In this document: positions 8,216-16,422 of the stretch, piece after piece | Layout of the letters: each line of letters opens with the position of its first letter | Numbering within the stretch: position 1 is the first letter of the stretch | Source: Bilophila wadsworthia ATCC 49260 | GTDB lineage: Bacteria > Desulfobacterota > Desulfovibrionia > Desulfovibrionales > Desulfovibrionaceae | Length of the DNA: 64,000 nt | Reading direction: 5' to 3' | Assembly (NCBI RefSeq): GCF_000701705.1 | Contig: NZ_JNJP01000016.1 | Coordinates: forward strand, 1 to 64,000 | Made by a program: the position numbers and the translations under genes | The notes under the pieces: generated by a model | Told to the model about the DNA's origin: nothing | Databases searched by the model: none | Seen by the model: the letters and a program-made list of their open reading frames with translations, nothing else

Positions 8216-8426
8216 GAAAACTCCTTAGAGGGAAATATCCTTTACTATGGTCACCCGGGGCTCCAAGGTCAAGGGTTTCACCGGAATCCGGCGGGCGTTT
8301 TCTTTTTCCGCGAAAAAGCATACCGTCGCTCGGCGCCATGCCTCCTTTTCCATCCGGCATGTCCGCCCAGGCACCCATAACGGTGCCGGACCTTCCCGTA
8401 ATCCGTCAAACAGATAAGGAACACGC

Positions 8427-10565
8427 GTGCAGAACTACGCATCCATCATAGCCCAAGAACTGAATATACGCCCACAGCAAACCGAAGCCGTCATCCGCCT
8501 GCTCGACGAGGACGCCACGGTCCCCTTTATTGCCCGCTACCGCAAGGAAGCCACGGGGAGCCTCGACGAAGTGGCGGTCACCGCCATCCGTGATCGCCTC
8601 GCCGCCCTGAAGGAATTGGACAAACGGCGCGAAGCCATCCTCGCCTCGCTGGAGGAACGCGGCCTCCTCACGCCCGAACTGCGTGCCAAGGTCGAAGCCG
8701 CCGATGCGCTGACCGTCCTTGAAGACATTTACCTGCCCTACCGCCCCAAGCGCCGCACCCGCGCCTCAATGGCGAAGGAGCGCGGCCTCGAACCGCTGGC
8801 CGATCAGCTGGCCCGTCAGGATCGCACCCTCCCCGAAGCGATGGCCGCCGCCTATGTAGACGCCGAAAAGGGCGTGCCGAATGCGGAAGCGGCGCTTGCC
8901 GGAGCGCGTGACATCCTCGCGGAGCGCTTCGCCGAGGATCAGCCCGCCCGCGAACGCCTGCGTAAACTCTTCGGGCGCGAAGGGCTCATGCGGAGCAAAG
9001 CCGTTTCCGGCAAGGAAGAGGTTCCCGACGCCGCCAAGTACCGCGACTATTTCGCGTGGGACGAACCCGCCGCGCAAGCCCCTTCCCACCGCATCCTCGC
9101 CATGTTCCGGGGCGAAGAGGAAGGCTTCCTGCGCCTCTCCCTGCGCCCCCGCAATGAGGAGCAGGCGCAGGACCTCTTGGCCCGCCTCTTCGTCCGCAAC
9201 GACGGCCCCTGCGGGCGCGAAGTGCGCGCAGCCGCGCTGGACGGCTACGGGCGGCTTCTCGCGCCCGCGCTGGAGACCGAACTCCGCAACCAGCTCAAAC
9301 AGCGCGCCGACGCCGAATCCATCCGCGTGTTCGCCGAAAACCTGCGCCAGCTTCTGCTTGCCCCGCCCCTCGGCGCTCAGAACATCCTCGCCGTGGACCC
9401 CGGTTTCCGCACCGGCTGCAAAATCGTCTGCCTCAACCGTGAAGGGAAACTGCTCGAATACGCGACCATCAACCCGCACGCCGGATCGGACAAGGCACGC
9501 ACCGAAGCCGGGGAAACGCTCCTCCGCCTCGCCAAGAAACACGGCGCGGAAGTCGCCGCCGTGGGCAACGGCACCGCCGGGCGCGAAACCGAAACCTTCA
9601 TCCGGGCGCTCCCCGGCTGGAGCATCCCCGTGGTCATGGTCAGCGAAAGCGGGGCTTCGGTCTATTCCGCCTCGGAGGCGGCCCGCGCCGAGTTCCCGGA
9701 TCTCGATCTCACCTACAGGGGCGCGGTGTCCATCGGCCGCCGCCTCGCGGACCCGCTGGCGGAACTTGTCAAGATCGATCCCAAATCCATCGGCGTGGGG
9801 CAGTACCAGCACGACGTCAACCAGTCCGAACTCAAGCGCTGCCTCGACGACGTGGTCGTCAGCTGCGTCAACGCCGTGGGCGTGGATCTGAACACTGCCA
9901 GCGAGCAGCTCCTCACCTACGTTTCCGGCCTCGGCCCCACGCTCGCCCGCAATATCGTGGCTCACCGCCACGAAAACGGCCCCTTCCAGACCCGCCGGGA
10001 TCTTCTCAAGGTGCCCCGCCTCGGCCCCAAGGCCTTTGAGCAGTGCTCCGGCTTCCTGCGCATCCGGGACGGCAAGCAGCCCCTCGACGCCAGCGCCGTG
10101 CACCCGGAAGCCTACGCCGTGGTCGAGCGCATGGCCAAGGATACGGGCACAACCGTCCGCGAACTCATGCAAAGCCCCGAACGCCGCAAAGCCATCCGCC
10201 TTTCCGACTATGTCACGGACAAGCTCGGCCTGCCCACGCTCACCGACATCATGAAGGAACTGGAAAAACCCGGACGCGACCCGCGAGGCCCCTTCAAGCC
10301 CTTTTCCTTTGCCGAAGGCGTGAGCACGATGCAGGATCTCAAACAGGGCATGAAGCTGCCGGGCATCGTCACCAATATCACAGCGTTCGGCGCGTTTGTG
10401 GACATCGGCGTGCATCAGGACGGGCTCGTCCACATCAGCCAGCTGGCGAACCGCTTCGTGCGCGATCCCAACGAAGTCGTCAAAGTGCATCAGGAAGTGC
10501 TCGTCACCGTGCTCGACGTGGACATCCCCCGCAAGCGCATTTCCTTGACGATGCGCGGAGAATAG
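8427..10565 (+). CDS. tex: Tex-family RNA-binding transcription accessory protein
   Basis: 712 residues from GTG 8427 (AAGGA upstream). Domains in order: helical Tex N-terminal domain (~1-190), central helical linker, YqgF/RuvX-like nuclease fold (~313-440; ILAVDPGFRTGCKIV), two helix-hairpin-helix units (~490-560; TYVSGLGPTLARNIVAHR and KVPRLGPKAFEQCSGF), and a C-terminal S1 RNA-binding domain (~640-710; GIVTNITAFGAFVDIGVHQDGLVHIS). The E. coli homologue is ~770 residues; this one is shorter mainly at the C-terminus, stopping just after S1. Tex binds RNA and the transcription machinery and influences transcription and stress fitness. Confidence 0.95.
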   Translation: MQNYASIIAQELNIRPQQTEAVIRLLDEDATVPFIARYRKEATGSLDEVAVTAIRDRLAALKELDKRREAILASLEERGLLTPELRAKVEAADALTVLEDIYLPYRPKRRTRASMAKERGLEPLADQLARQDRTLPEAMAAAYVDAEKGVPNAEAALAGARDILAERFAEDQPARERLRKLFGREGLMRSKAVSGKEEVPDAAKYRDYFAWDEPAAQAPSHRILAMFRGEEEGFLRLSLRPRNEEQAQDLLARLFVRNDGPCGREVRAAALDGYGRLLAPALETELRNQLKQRADAESIRVFAENLRQLLLAPPLGAQNILAVDPGFRTGCKIVCLNREGKLLEYATINPHAGSDKARTEAGETLLRLAKKHGAEVAAVGNGTAGRETETFIRALPGWSIPVVMVSESGASVYSASEAARAEFPDLDLTYRGAVSIGRRLADPLAELVKIDPKSIGVGQYQHDVNQSELKRCLDDVVVSCVNAVGVDLNTASEQLLTYVSGLGPTLARNIVAHRHENGPFQTRRDLLKVPRLGPKAFEQCSGFLRIRDGKQPLDASAVHPEAYAVVERMAKDTGTTVRELMQSPERRKAIRLSDYVTDKLGLPTLTDIMKELEKPGRDPRGPFKPFSFAEGVSTMQDLKQGMKLPGIVTNITAFGAFVDIGVHQDGLVHISQLANRFVRDPNEVVKVHQEVLVTVLDVDIPRKRISLTMRGE

Positions 10566-10749
10566 GAAAAAAGGCAGGGAAGCGGAGGGGCAGCGGGATG
10601 TTGTCCCTTTGCGTGATGAATCCCAAAGAACGGAACTCGCCGGACAGCTCGGCACACGTTCCGAAAAAGTTCCTCCGGGACAGGTCCGGACGGGCATGAA
10701 GACAAAAACAGCACCAGCGGCGACGCCCGCCGCCATCCAAGGAGATCGT

Positions 10750-11133
10750 ATGAAGACCGTTGTAGTCAAACCGGAATTTGCCGGACTGACCGAGGAGCAG
10801 GTCATCGACGCCATCGATGCCTATGAAGCACAGGTTGATGAATATTACGCCAACAAAGGCGATGAGGAAGAATGCGGTTGCGGATGCAGCCACGACGAAG
10901 GGAGCTGCGAAGACAGCGATGACGACGTCATCCCCTCCGACGATCCCATCGTGCTGGAAGTGGAACGCCTGATCGCCGCCTATTCGGACCGTTTCGACGA
11001 ATTGTGCAAAGAAAACGGCGAAGTCCCCGAAGAGGCCCTCACCTACAAACCCCGCACGCCCATCGAGCAGGTCGCCTTCGACATCTTCACCGATGCCCTG
11101 CACGACTCCCTCATGGACGAAGACGACGAGTAA
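10750..11133 (+). CDS. Small acidic protein with a CxCxC cysteine cluster, function unknown
   Basis: 127 residues from ATG 10750, preceded by AAGGAG. Two helical acidic segments flank a cluster EECGCGCSHDEGSCED (residues ~38-53) holding four cysteines and a histidine, which looks like a metal-binding loop. There is no signal peptide. It has a clear terminator after it and a 184-base gap from tex, so it may have its own promoter. No family recognised. Confidence 0.75.
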   Translation: MKTVVVKPEFAGLTEEQVIDAIDAYEAQVDEYYANKGDEEECGCGCSHDEGSCEDSDDDVIPSDDPIVLEVERLIAAYSDRFDELCKENGEVPEEALTYKPRTPIEQVAFDIFTDALHDSLMDEDDE

Positions 11134-11141
11134 AACGACGG

Positions 11142-11172
11142 AAGGGACCTCAAACGAGGTCCCTTCTTTTTC
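11142..11172 (+). terminator. Intrinsic terminator
   Basis: AAGGGACCTC, AAAC loop, GAGGTCCCTT then CTTTTT, immediately after the CxCxC-protein stop codon. Confidence 0.9.
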
Positions 11173-11270
11173 ATGGGGGGGCCGTCTCCCGGGCGGCAAC
11201 AGCCCAAAGCCTTTTCGAAACCGCGACCGGCTCCAGAAAATCGTCTCCGCAGGCGGCCTCCGCCGAAGCA

Positions 11271-12410
11271 TCAGGACATCTGCTGCTTGAGCTTCAGAAT
11301 CCGCCTCCACGACGCCTCAAGCCGGGCACGGGAAATGGTTCCGTCCTCGACGGCCCGGACGATGACGGCCTGAACCTTGGCGACGATAGCGGGATCATAC
11401 TCCAGATTATTGCCGAACAGCAGGATGTCCGCTCCGGCCCCGATGGCCCGAAGCACCACTTCCTCCAGCGTGTATTCGGCGGCGATGGCATCCATTTGCA
11501 GGTCATCCGTCACCACCACACCGTCATATCCCAGACGCCCGCGCAGCAGCCCGTTGATGACGGAAGGCGACAGCGTGGCCGGAAAGGCGGGATCGAGCCC
11601 GGCGTGGAAAAGGTGCCCCGTCATTACCATACGCTGCCCCGGACGCCCGAGCGCGGAGCGGTATGGAGACAGTTCGCGCTCGCTCCATGTCGCGCTGATG
11701 TCCGTGACCCCTTTATGCGAATCCGCACGCGCACTGCCGTGTCCGGGAAAATGCTTGAAAACCGCTACGATGCCCGCGTCGTTCAGGCCGTCCGCAAAAG
11801 CCGCCCCATGCGCGGCGACGGCCTGCGGATCAGCCGAAAAACTGCGTCCGAGACGGCCTATGGCCGGGGAAGCGGGATACACATTCACATCCAGTACGGG
11901 CGCGAAATTGAGATTGACCCCGAGCTCCCGCAACATGCGGCCCATGCCGAGGGCCGTGCGGCGCGTGGCATCGGGCGTGCCCCGGCCCAGCTCCGCGGCC
12001 GAAGGGTACGCCGGAAAACCGTCGCCCGGCTGGAAGCGGGCCACCTTGCCGCCTTCCTGATCCACGGCGACAAAAAGCGGATGCCCCGCAGAGGCCCCTC
12101 GCAGCGCGGCGATCAGCCGTTTCACTTGCGCCGCATCGCGGATATTGCGAGGGAGCTTGGCGTTGCGCGCATCCCGTTTGAACAGGATCACCCCGCCCAA
12201 GTGGCGGGCCTGAATATCTCTAAGGATAGCTCCGCATTCCTCAGGCTCCTGCCCTTTGAAACCCACGAGCAGCATCTGCCCCGCCATTTCTTCGACGGAA
12301 GGGGCGGCAAACGCGGCGGCACCTCCCCAAAAGCACAGGAAAAAGCCGCACAGGACAAGGCAGCCCATTCGCCAGAGCCGAACAACTCTAAGACACGCGT
12401 GCAGAAACAT
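11271..12410 (-). CDS. Exported glycoside hydrolase family 3 (beta-N-acetylhexosaminidase, NagZ-like)
   Basis: 379 residues from ATG 12410; the longer frame would start with TTG at 12422 and has no better ribosome site. A signal peptide (residues ~1-37, ending AAAFAA) exports it, unlike cytosolic NagZ of E. coli. GH3 landmarks: VAVDQEGGKVARF, KHFPGHG (substrate-binding Lys-His), DSHKGVTDIS (His acid/base loop typical of NagZ-type enzymes) and VVVTDDLQMDAI (nucleophile Asp). It probably releases N-acetylglucosamine from muropeptides or chitooligosaccharides in the periplasm. Not in an obvious operon. Confidence 0.9.
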   Translation of the reverse strand: MFLHACLRVVRLWRMGCLVLCGFFLCFWGGAAAFAAPSVEEMAGQMLLVGFKGQEPEECGAILRDIQARHLGGVILFKRDARNAKLPRNIRDAAQVKRLIAALRGASAGHPLFVAVDQEGGKVARFQPGDGFPAYPSAAELGRGTPDATRRTALGMGRMLRELGVNLNFAPVLDVNVYPASPAIGRLGRSFSADPQAVAAHGAAFADGLNDAGIVAVFKHFPGHGSARADSHKGVTDISATWSERELSPYRSALGRPGQRMVMTGHLFHAGLDPAFPATLSPSVINGLLRGRLGYDGVVVTDDLQMDAIAAEYTLEEVVLRAIGAGADILLFGNNLEYDPAIVAKVQAVIVRAVEDGTISRARLEASWRRILKLKQQMS

Positions 12411-12464
12411 ATTGCTATCCAAGTGAATTTACGCCAGAAAAAGACCTGCCGTCCGGGCACGCCG

Positions 12465-12824
12465 TCACGATTTCCCGTGATCTCCAAGGGCCTTCGGGTC
12501 CGTGTCGCCGGGCTTCTTCGAAGGTGCCGCTTCCACGGTATATTCGTCAGGGGACAGCTCATACGTGTCGGGATCGTCCCGGCGCACACGGTCGGCATTC
12601 CCCGCCCCAGCTCCGGGAATGTTGGTATAAATGATAAACCGGCTGCCGTCCTCACCGTACTGCACGTTCTTGCGGGCCCGGCGCATGGCCAGCCCAAACA
12701 CGACGAACAGCACCAAAAACACAAAAAAGGCGACGACGATCCCCACGGTGGCAAGCAGGAACACAAGCCCCGCCACCACCACGGACGTAGCGCCGGCGAT
12801 GATCCATCTCAAAAAATCAGGCAT
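12465..12824 (-). CDS. Small membrane protein with acidic cytoplasmic tail, function unknown
   Basis: 119 residues from ATG 12824 with GGAG nine bases upstream. It lies inside a much longer minus-strand frame whose upstream part is an antisense shadow of the carbonic anhydrase gene. Residues 5-48 form two hydrophobic segments (WIIAGATSVVVAGLVFLLA, GIVVAFFVFLVLFVVFGLA). A basic turn RRARK and a hydrophilic tail (FIIYTNIPGAGAG, DDPDTYELSPDEYTVEA) follow. No family recognised. The gene is 55 bases upstream of the GH3 gene on the same strand and may be co-transcribed with it. Confidence 0.72.
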   Translation of the reverse strand: MPDFLRWIIAGATSVVVAGLVFLLATVGIVVAFFVFLVLFVVFGLAMRRARKNVQYGEDGSRFIIYTNIPGAGAGNADRVRRDDPDTYELSPDEYTVEAAPSKKPGDTDPKALGDHGKS

Positions 12825-12935
12825 GGGAGAATACTCCAATCGGTTGCGTTGACTCCTCTGTTTTAGGGAGATAAAGCCTCCACCACGAAATGACAAGCCC
12901 GCCTTCCGATCCTCTTTGCCGCAAAGGACCCTCAA

Positions 12936-13610
12936 ATGGTATCGCACGACCTGCTCAAACGCTTTTCCGCCGGATTCCAGCGCTTCCAAAAGACATGGTA
13001 TTGTCCTGAAAACAATATTTATGAAGACCTCCGCGTCGGCCAGCATCCCTACGCCCTCGTCATCGCCTGCAGCGACTCCCGGGTTGACCCTGTCCTGCTC
13101 CTTGACGCGACGCCCGGCGATCTGTTCGTCATCCGGAACGTCGCCAACCTTGTCCCTCCCTACGAACCGGACTCCCATCACCACGGCGTCAGCGCCGCGC
13201 TGGAATACGCGGTCCGCCACCTGCACATCGGCCACATCATGGTCATGGGGCACGCGAAATGCGGCGGCTTTACCAGCCTGCTTGAAGCTTCGCACAGCGA
13301 CGACGAATTCCTCAACATCTGGATGAACCTCGCCTGCCGCGCCAAGGCCGAGGTGGACAGCTCCCTGCCCGGGGCCGATCCTGACGAACGGCAACGGGCC
13401 TGCGAAATGTGGGGCGTGCGTTTCTCGCTGGACAACCTCATGGGGTATCCGTGGATCAAGAGCGCCGTCGATGGGGGCGAGCTGCTCCTGCACGGCCTGT
13501 ACTTCGATATGGGCTCAGGCGAACTGCTCTACTTCGACGCGGAAAGCGAAACCTATGTGCCGATGGTCAATGCCTGCGCTTCCGGCACCTCATCTGTGAA
13601 GAGGCGGTAG
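12936..13610 (+). CDS. can: Beta-class carbonic anhydrase
   Basis: 224 residues from ATG 12936 with AAAGGA upstream. The zinc site is complete: Cys45 and the Asp47-Arg49 dyad in ACSDSRV, with His106 and Cys109 in GHAKCGG. RNVANLVPPYEPDSHHHGVSAALEYAV is the conserved family segment. It interconverts CO2 and bicarbonate in the cytosol, supplying bicarbonate for carboxylases. Length is normal for the class. There is no linked SulP transporter. Confidence 0.95.
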   Translation: MVSHDLLKRFSAGFQRFQKTWYCPENNIYEDLRVGQHPYALVIACSDSRVDPVLLLDATPGDLFVIRNVANLVPPYEPDSHHHGVSAALEYAVRHLHIGHIMVMGHAKCGGFTSLLEASHSDDEFLNIWMNLACRAKAEVDSSLPGADPDERQRACEMWGVRFSLDNLMGYPWIKSAVDGGELLLHGLYFDMGSGELLYFDAESETYVPMVNACASGTSSVKRR

Positions 13611-13614
13611 AAGA

Positions 13615-13692
13615 TTGGAAATTGGGGAAGGAAGATGGGCTCTTCCTGAATGAGAAGCCCTCTCCTTTTCCAAACCTGCCAACGGAACCCAT
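13615..13692 (-). repeat. Repeat family B copy 1
   Basis: On the minus strand it contains TTGGCAGGTTTGG followed by an A/G-rich run and a hairpin (GGGCTTCTC / GAAGAGCCC). Related copies at 33198-33285 and 45208-45268 share the GCGCTGGCAGGTTTKGG core. It sits right after the carbonic anhydrase stop codon. Confidence 0.5.
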
Positions 13693-13829
13693 CCCTCTCC
13701 CACCGGAGGCTTTTTCCTTTATCGAATCCCTGCCCCCGGTTCCGGGGAACGCCGTAACCCGTCACCGCGATATTATGAGGCGCGAGGTGTGGTGCCGAGG
13801 TACGCACGGGCGGGCCCGATAAAAAATAG

Positions 13830-13859
13830 TTACATCTCATGTAAGGTTGCCGGTATGCT
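13830..13859 (+). promoter_or_regulatory. Candidate promoter with palindromic operator for the DUF305 gene
   Basis: TTACATCTCATGTAA (13830-13844) is a perfect 6-3-6 palindrome. Its left half can serve as a -35 (TTACAT), with TATGCT at 13854-13859 as the -10 at 18 bp. A stable hairpin, GGGCCCCC/GGGGGCCC (13866-13889), follows in the leader. The arrangement suggests repression or activation by a small dimeric regulator. Confidence 0.45.
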
Positions 13860-13930
13860 CCGGACGGGCCCCCATTGTGGGGGCCCGCCACGGCGTTCCG
13901 TGGCTCACGTCCTATCTGGGAGAAAAAACT

Positions 13931-14476
13931 ATGCGTACCGCCTCGTTGACTGTCCTTGCGCTCGTTGCGGCGTTTTTGTTTTCCGTCCTGCCCGCTCAGG
14001 CCGCTATGGATCACGGCTCCGGCGCCGCCCACTATTCGGATCGCGCCTTCCTTTCCGGCATGATCGCGCACCATGAGGGCGCGGTGGATATGGCCAAAGT
14101 CTTCCTTGCAACCCCAAAGAAAGATCAAGATCCTCAGGTTACGGCATGGGCCGACGACGTGATCAAGGTGCAGGAAAAAGAAATCGCCGAAATGAAGGAG
14201 CTGCTGAAGCCTCTCGGCGGCATCGAAGAATCGGCCTACGCGCCCATGAAGAAGGCCATGCAGCACATGCTCGAAGAGGGCAAGAATCTGGGCGCGAACA
14301 TGCGTTTTGTGGAGCTCATGCTGCCGCACCACGCGATGGCGCTGGAAATGTCCGTCCCCGCCCTCCTCGGCTCCAACAATCCTCAGATCCTCAACCTCGC
14401 TGAGAACATCATTATCAGCCAGGCCAAGGAAATGCGCCAATTCAAGGCGTGGATAGCCGAACATCACAAGAAGTAG
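13931..14476 (+). CDS. Exported DUF305 protein
   Basis: 181 residues from ATG 13931 (GGGAG upstream). Residues 1-24 are a signal peptide ending PAQAA. The mature protein is a ferritin-like helical bundle of the DUF305 family (PF03713): FLSGMIAHHEGAVDMAKVFL and FVELMLPHHAMALEMSV carry the two HH metal-binding signatures. DUF305 proteins are often found with copper resistance or metal-reduction genes and are predicted to bind metal. Here the gene is alone; the upstream palindrome suggests dedicated regulation. Confidence 0.88.
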   Translation: MRTASLTVLALVAAFLFSVLPAQAAMDHGSGAAHYSDRAFLSGMIAHHEGAVDMAKVFLATPKKDQDPQVTAWADDVIKVQEKEIAEMKELLKPLGGIEESAYAPMKKAMQHMLEEGKNLGANMRFVELMLPHHAMALEMSVPALLGSNNPQILNLAENIIISQAKEMRQFKAWIAEHHKK

Positions 14477-14477
14477 T

Positions 14478-14508
14478 TTCGTATACGAATATTTATTTCG
14501 AAAACGAA
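14478..14508. promoter_or_regulatory. Two TTCGNNNNCGAA palindromes
   Basis: TTCGTATACGAA (14478-14489) and TTCGAAAACGAA (14497-14508) are spaced 19 bp centre to centre, about two helix turns. They begin one base after the DUF305 stop codon and lie upstream of the EamA transporter. They look like paired operator half-sites; no regulator is encoded nearby. Confidence 0.4.
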
Positions 14509-14579
14509 TCTTTTCCATTCCCCTCCAACAAAAAAATCGACACGAAAACGTCACAACACAACCCATTTTGATCTCAGCA

Positions 14580-14638
14580 TAAAGACGCTTGCATACCGGT
14601 CAGCAAAAGAAAAGGATCGGTGTACAAGCGTCTTTTTT
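14580..14638 (+). terminator. Leader terminator upstream of the EamA gene
   Basis: AAGACGCTTGCATACCG and CGGTGTACAAGCGTCTT form a 17-bp stem with a ~20-base loop, followed by TTTTCG. It may end the DUF305 transcript or attenuate the EamA gene, which starts 37 bases downstream. I recognise no known riboswitch in the preceding sequence. Confidence 0.7.
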
Positions 14639-14674
14639 CGCGCTAGCTTCCCGCGAAAAAAATGGGGGGGCTTC

Positions 14675-15508
14675 ATGTCTTTCGAAATCATTCTTCTCAT
14701 ACTGCTTGCCGCTTTGCTCCATGCTTCATGGAATGCCGTCATCAAGGGCGGCTCCAACAAGCTCTATGAAACGGGGCTCAACTGCTTCGGCGGAGGCGTC
14801 GGCGTTTTGTTCATCGTCCCTTTCCTCCCCTTTCCGGCGCTGGAAAGCCTCAAGTTCCTGGCCGGCTCCTGCACCGTCCATATCGCTTACTACCTCTGTA
14901 TCGCCGTAGCCTACCGCAATGTGGACATGTCGTTCGCCTATACCATCATGCGCGGCACGGCCCCGCTCCTGACGTCCGTTTTCATGCTCCTTTCCGGCCA
15001 TGAAATGCCGCTTGCCGGGTGGCTCGGCATCCTGTGCCTGTGCGCCGGCGTCCTTACCCTGACCCGCGACAACATTAAGAACGGCAAGTTCAACATCAAC
15101 GGCGCGCTGGCCGCCGTGGGAACCGCCGTCGTGATCATGGGCTACACCCTTTTCGACGGCTACGGCGCCCGGGCCAGCGGGAATCCCATCAGCTACGTAT
15201 GCTGGCTCTACGTCATCAACACTTTCCCCATCAACGTCATCCTGCTGCTGAGACAGCGCAAAACCTACATCCCCTATTTCTGCAACCGCTGGAAACACGG
15301 CCTGTTCGGCGGCCTGTGCAGCCTCGGCTCCTACGGCGTAGCCCTTTGGGCCATGACCAAGGCCCCCATAGCGATGGTCGCGGCCCTGCGTGAAACATCC
15401 GTCATTTTCGGTATGCTCCTCGCCGTATTTTTCCTTGGGGAAAAATTTTCCGCGGTCAAACTCCTTGCCGTCGTCCTCGTCGCTACCGGTATTTTCTTCA
15501 TGCATTAA
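14675..15508 (+). CDS. EamA/DMT-superfamily transporter
   Basis: 277 residues with ten hydrophobic segments in two five-helix halves, as in EamA (PF00892). The start ATG 14675 follows a GGGGGG ribosome site. The first half holds LHASWNAVIKGGSN and the second ends in AALRETSVIFGMLLAVFFLGEKFSAVKLLAVVLVATGIFF, the usual closing motif of the repeat. Family members are metabolite or drug exporters or importers; the substrate cannot be assigned. It lies behind a leader terminator and two palindromes, suggesting conditional expression. Confidence 0.88.
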   Translation: MSFEIILLILLAALLHASWNAVIKGGSNKLYETGLNCFGGGVGVLFIVPFLPFPALESLKFLAGSCTVHIAYYLCIAVAYRNVDMSFAYTIMRGTAPLLTSVFMLLSGHEMPLAGWLGILCLCAGVLTLTRDNIKNGKFNINGALAAVGTAVVIMGYTLFDGYGARASGNPISYVCWLYVINTFPINVILLLRQRKTYIPYFCNRWKHGLFGGLCSLGSYGVALWAMTKAPIAMVAALRETSVIFGMLLAVFFLGEKFSAVKLLAVVLVATGIFFMH

Positions 15509-15561
15509 AATAAATTCTCCCCGCAGCTACATACACCCAACCGGCCTTGCCAATACTTCCA

Positions 15562-15686
15562 CACAACGGGACGCCCACCGCGCAGCCTCCCCACCAATCG
15601 AAAGTCTTTGAAAGGGGAAAGGAGGGGGTCGGGGAGGGAAGGGGGAAACGTTCTGAAGAACGTTTCCCCCTTCCCTCCCCCGGTAT
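15562..15686 (-). repeat. Repeat family A copy 1
   Basis: On the minus strand: ACCGGGGGAGGGAAGGGGG, a stem AAACGTTCT/AGAACGTTT, the complementary C-rich arm CCCCCTTCCCTCCCC, then GACCCCCTCC, CAAAGACTTTCG and TTGGTGGGGAGGC. The long perfect hairpin lies at 15635-15682. It is located between the EamA gene and mntP, 54 bases or more after the EamA stop. Confidence 0.8.
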
Positions 15687-15785
15687 TCTATCCACCTCTC
15701 CGCAAAAGGTTGACAGCAAGAGCCGAAGGCCTCACAACAACCGGATCGGTTTTGACGCCCATAACCTTAACCCCCATAACACCCT

Positions 15786-16361
15786 ATGAGTTTCCCAGAA
15801 CTGTTCGCCATTGCCGTTGCACTGGCCATGGATGCTTTCGCCGTGTCGGTCTGTGCGGGCTGCGCCCTCAAACGGGTGACGGTCGTGCATTTTTTGCGCC
15901 TTTCGCTGACGTTCGGCTTTTTCCAGTTCCTGATGCCCGTGATCGGATGGGCCCTTGGCTTGACCGTGCGCGGATTCATCGAATCGTGGGATCACTGGAT
16001 CGCCTTCGCGCTGCTGGCATGGATCGGCGGCAACATGATCCGGGGCGGCGGAGACGATTCCGAAGACGGGGAAAGCTGTTCGGTTGATCCCACCAAAGGA
16101 CGCAAGCTGCTCATCCTCGCGGTGGCGACCAGTATCGACGCCCTGGCCGTGGGGCTTTCCTTCTCTCTCCTCAACATAAACGTATGGGGGCCGTCCACCC
16201 TGATCGGCGTGGTCTGTGCCGTCATCACGGCCCTTGGCCTGCTGGCGGGAAAAGGGCTCGCACATGCGGACATTTTTGGCCGACGCGCCGAACTTGTGGG
16301 CGGCTGCGTCCTTATCGGCATCGGCCTGAAAATCCTTTATGAGCACGGCGTACTGAGCTGA
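15786..16361 (+). CDS. mntP: MntP-type manganese efflux pump
   Basis: 191 residues with six membrane segments arranged as two three-helix repeats, the MntP (YebN, PF02659) fold. Conserved acidic motifs are AVALAMDAFAVSVCAG (first repeat) and LAVATSIDALAVGLSF (second repeat), whose Asp residues are needed for Mn2+ export in E. coli. Unlike many mntP genes, no yybP-ykoY riboswitch is visible upstream; a family A repeat lies there instead. It works in parallel with the TerC/Alx protein at 1916. Confidence 0.95.
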   Translation: MSFPELFAIAVALAMDAFAVSVCAGCALKRVTVVHFLRLSLTFGFFQFLMPVIGWALGLTVRGFIESWDHWIAFALLAWIGGNMIRGGGDDSEDGESCSVDPTKGRKLLILAVATSIDALAVGLSFSLLNINVWGPSTLIGVVCAVITALGLLAGKGLAHADIFGRRAELVGGCVLIGIGLKILYEHGVLS

Positions 16362-16422
16362 CGCCCTAACGCTCTTTCCGTGAACGGCCGCAAAGGGGCG
16401 GCCATTTCCCCGGAGTGTTTTC

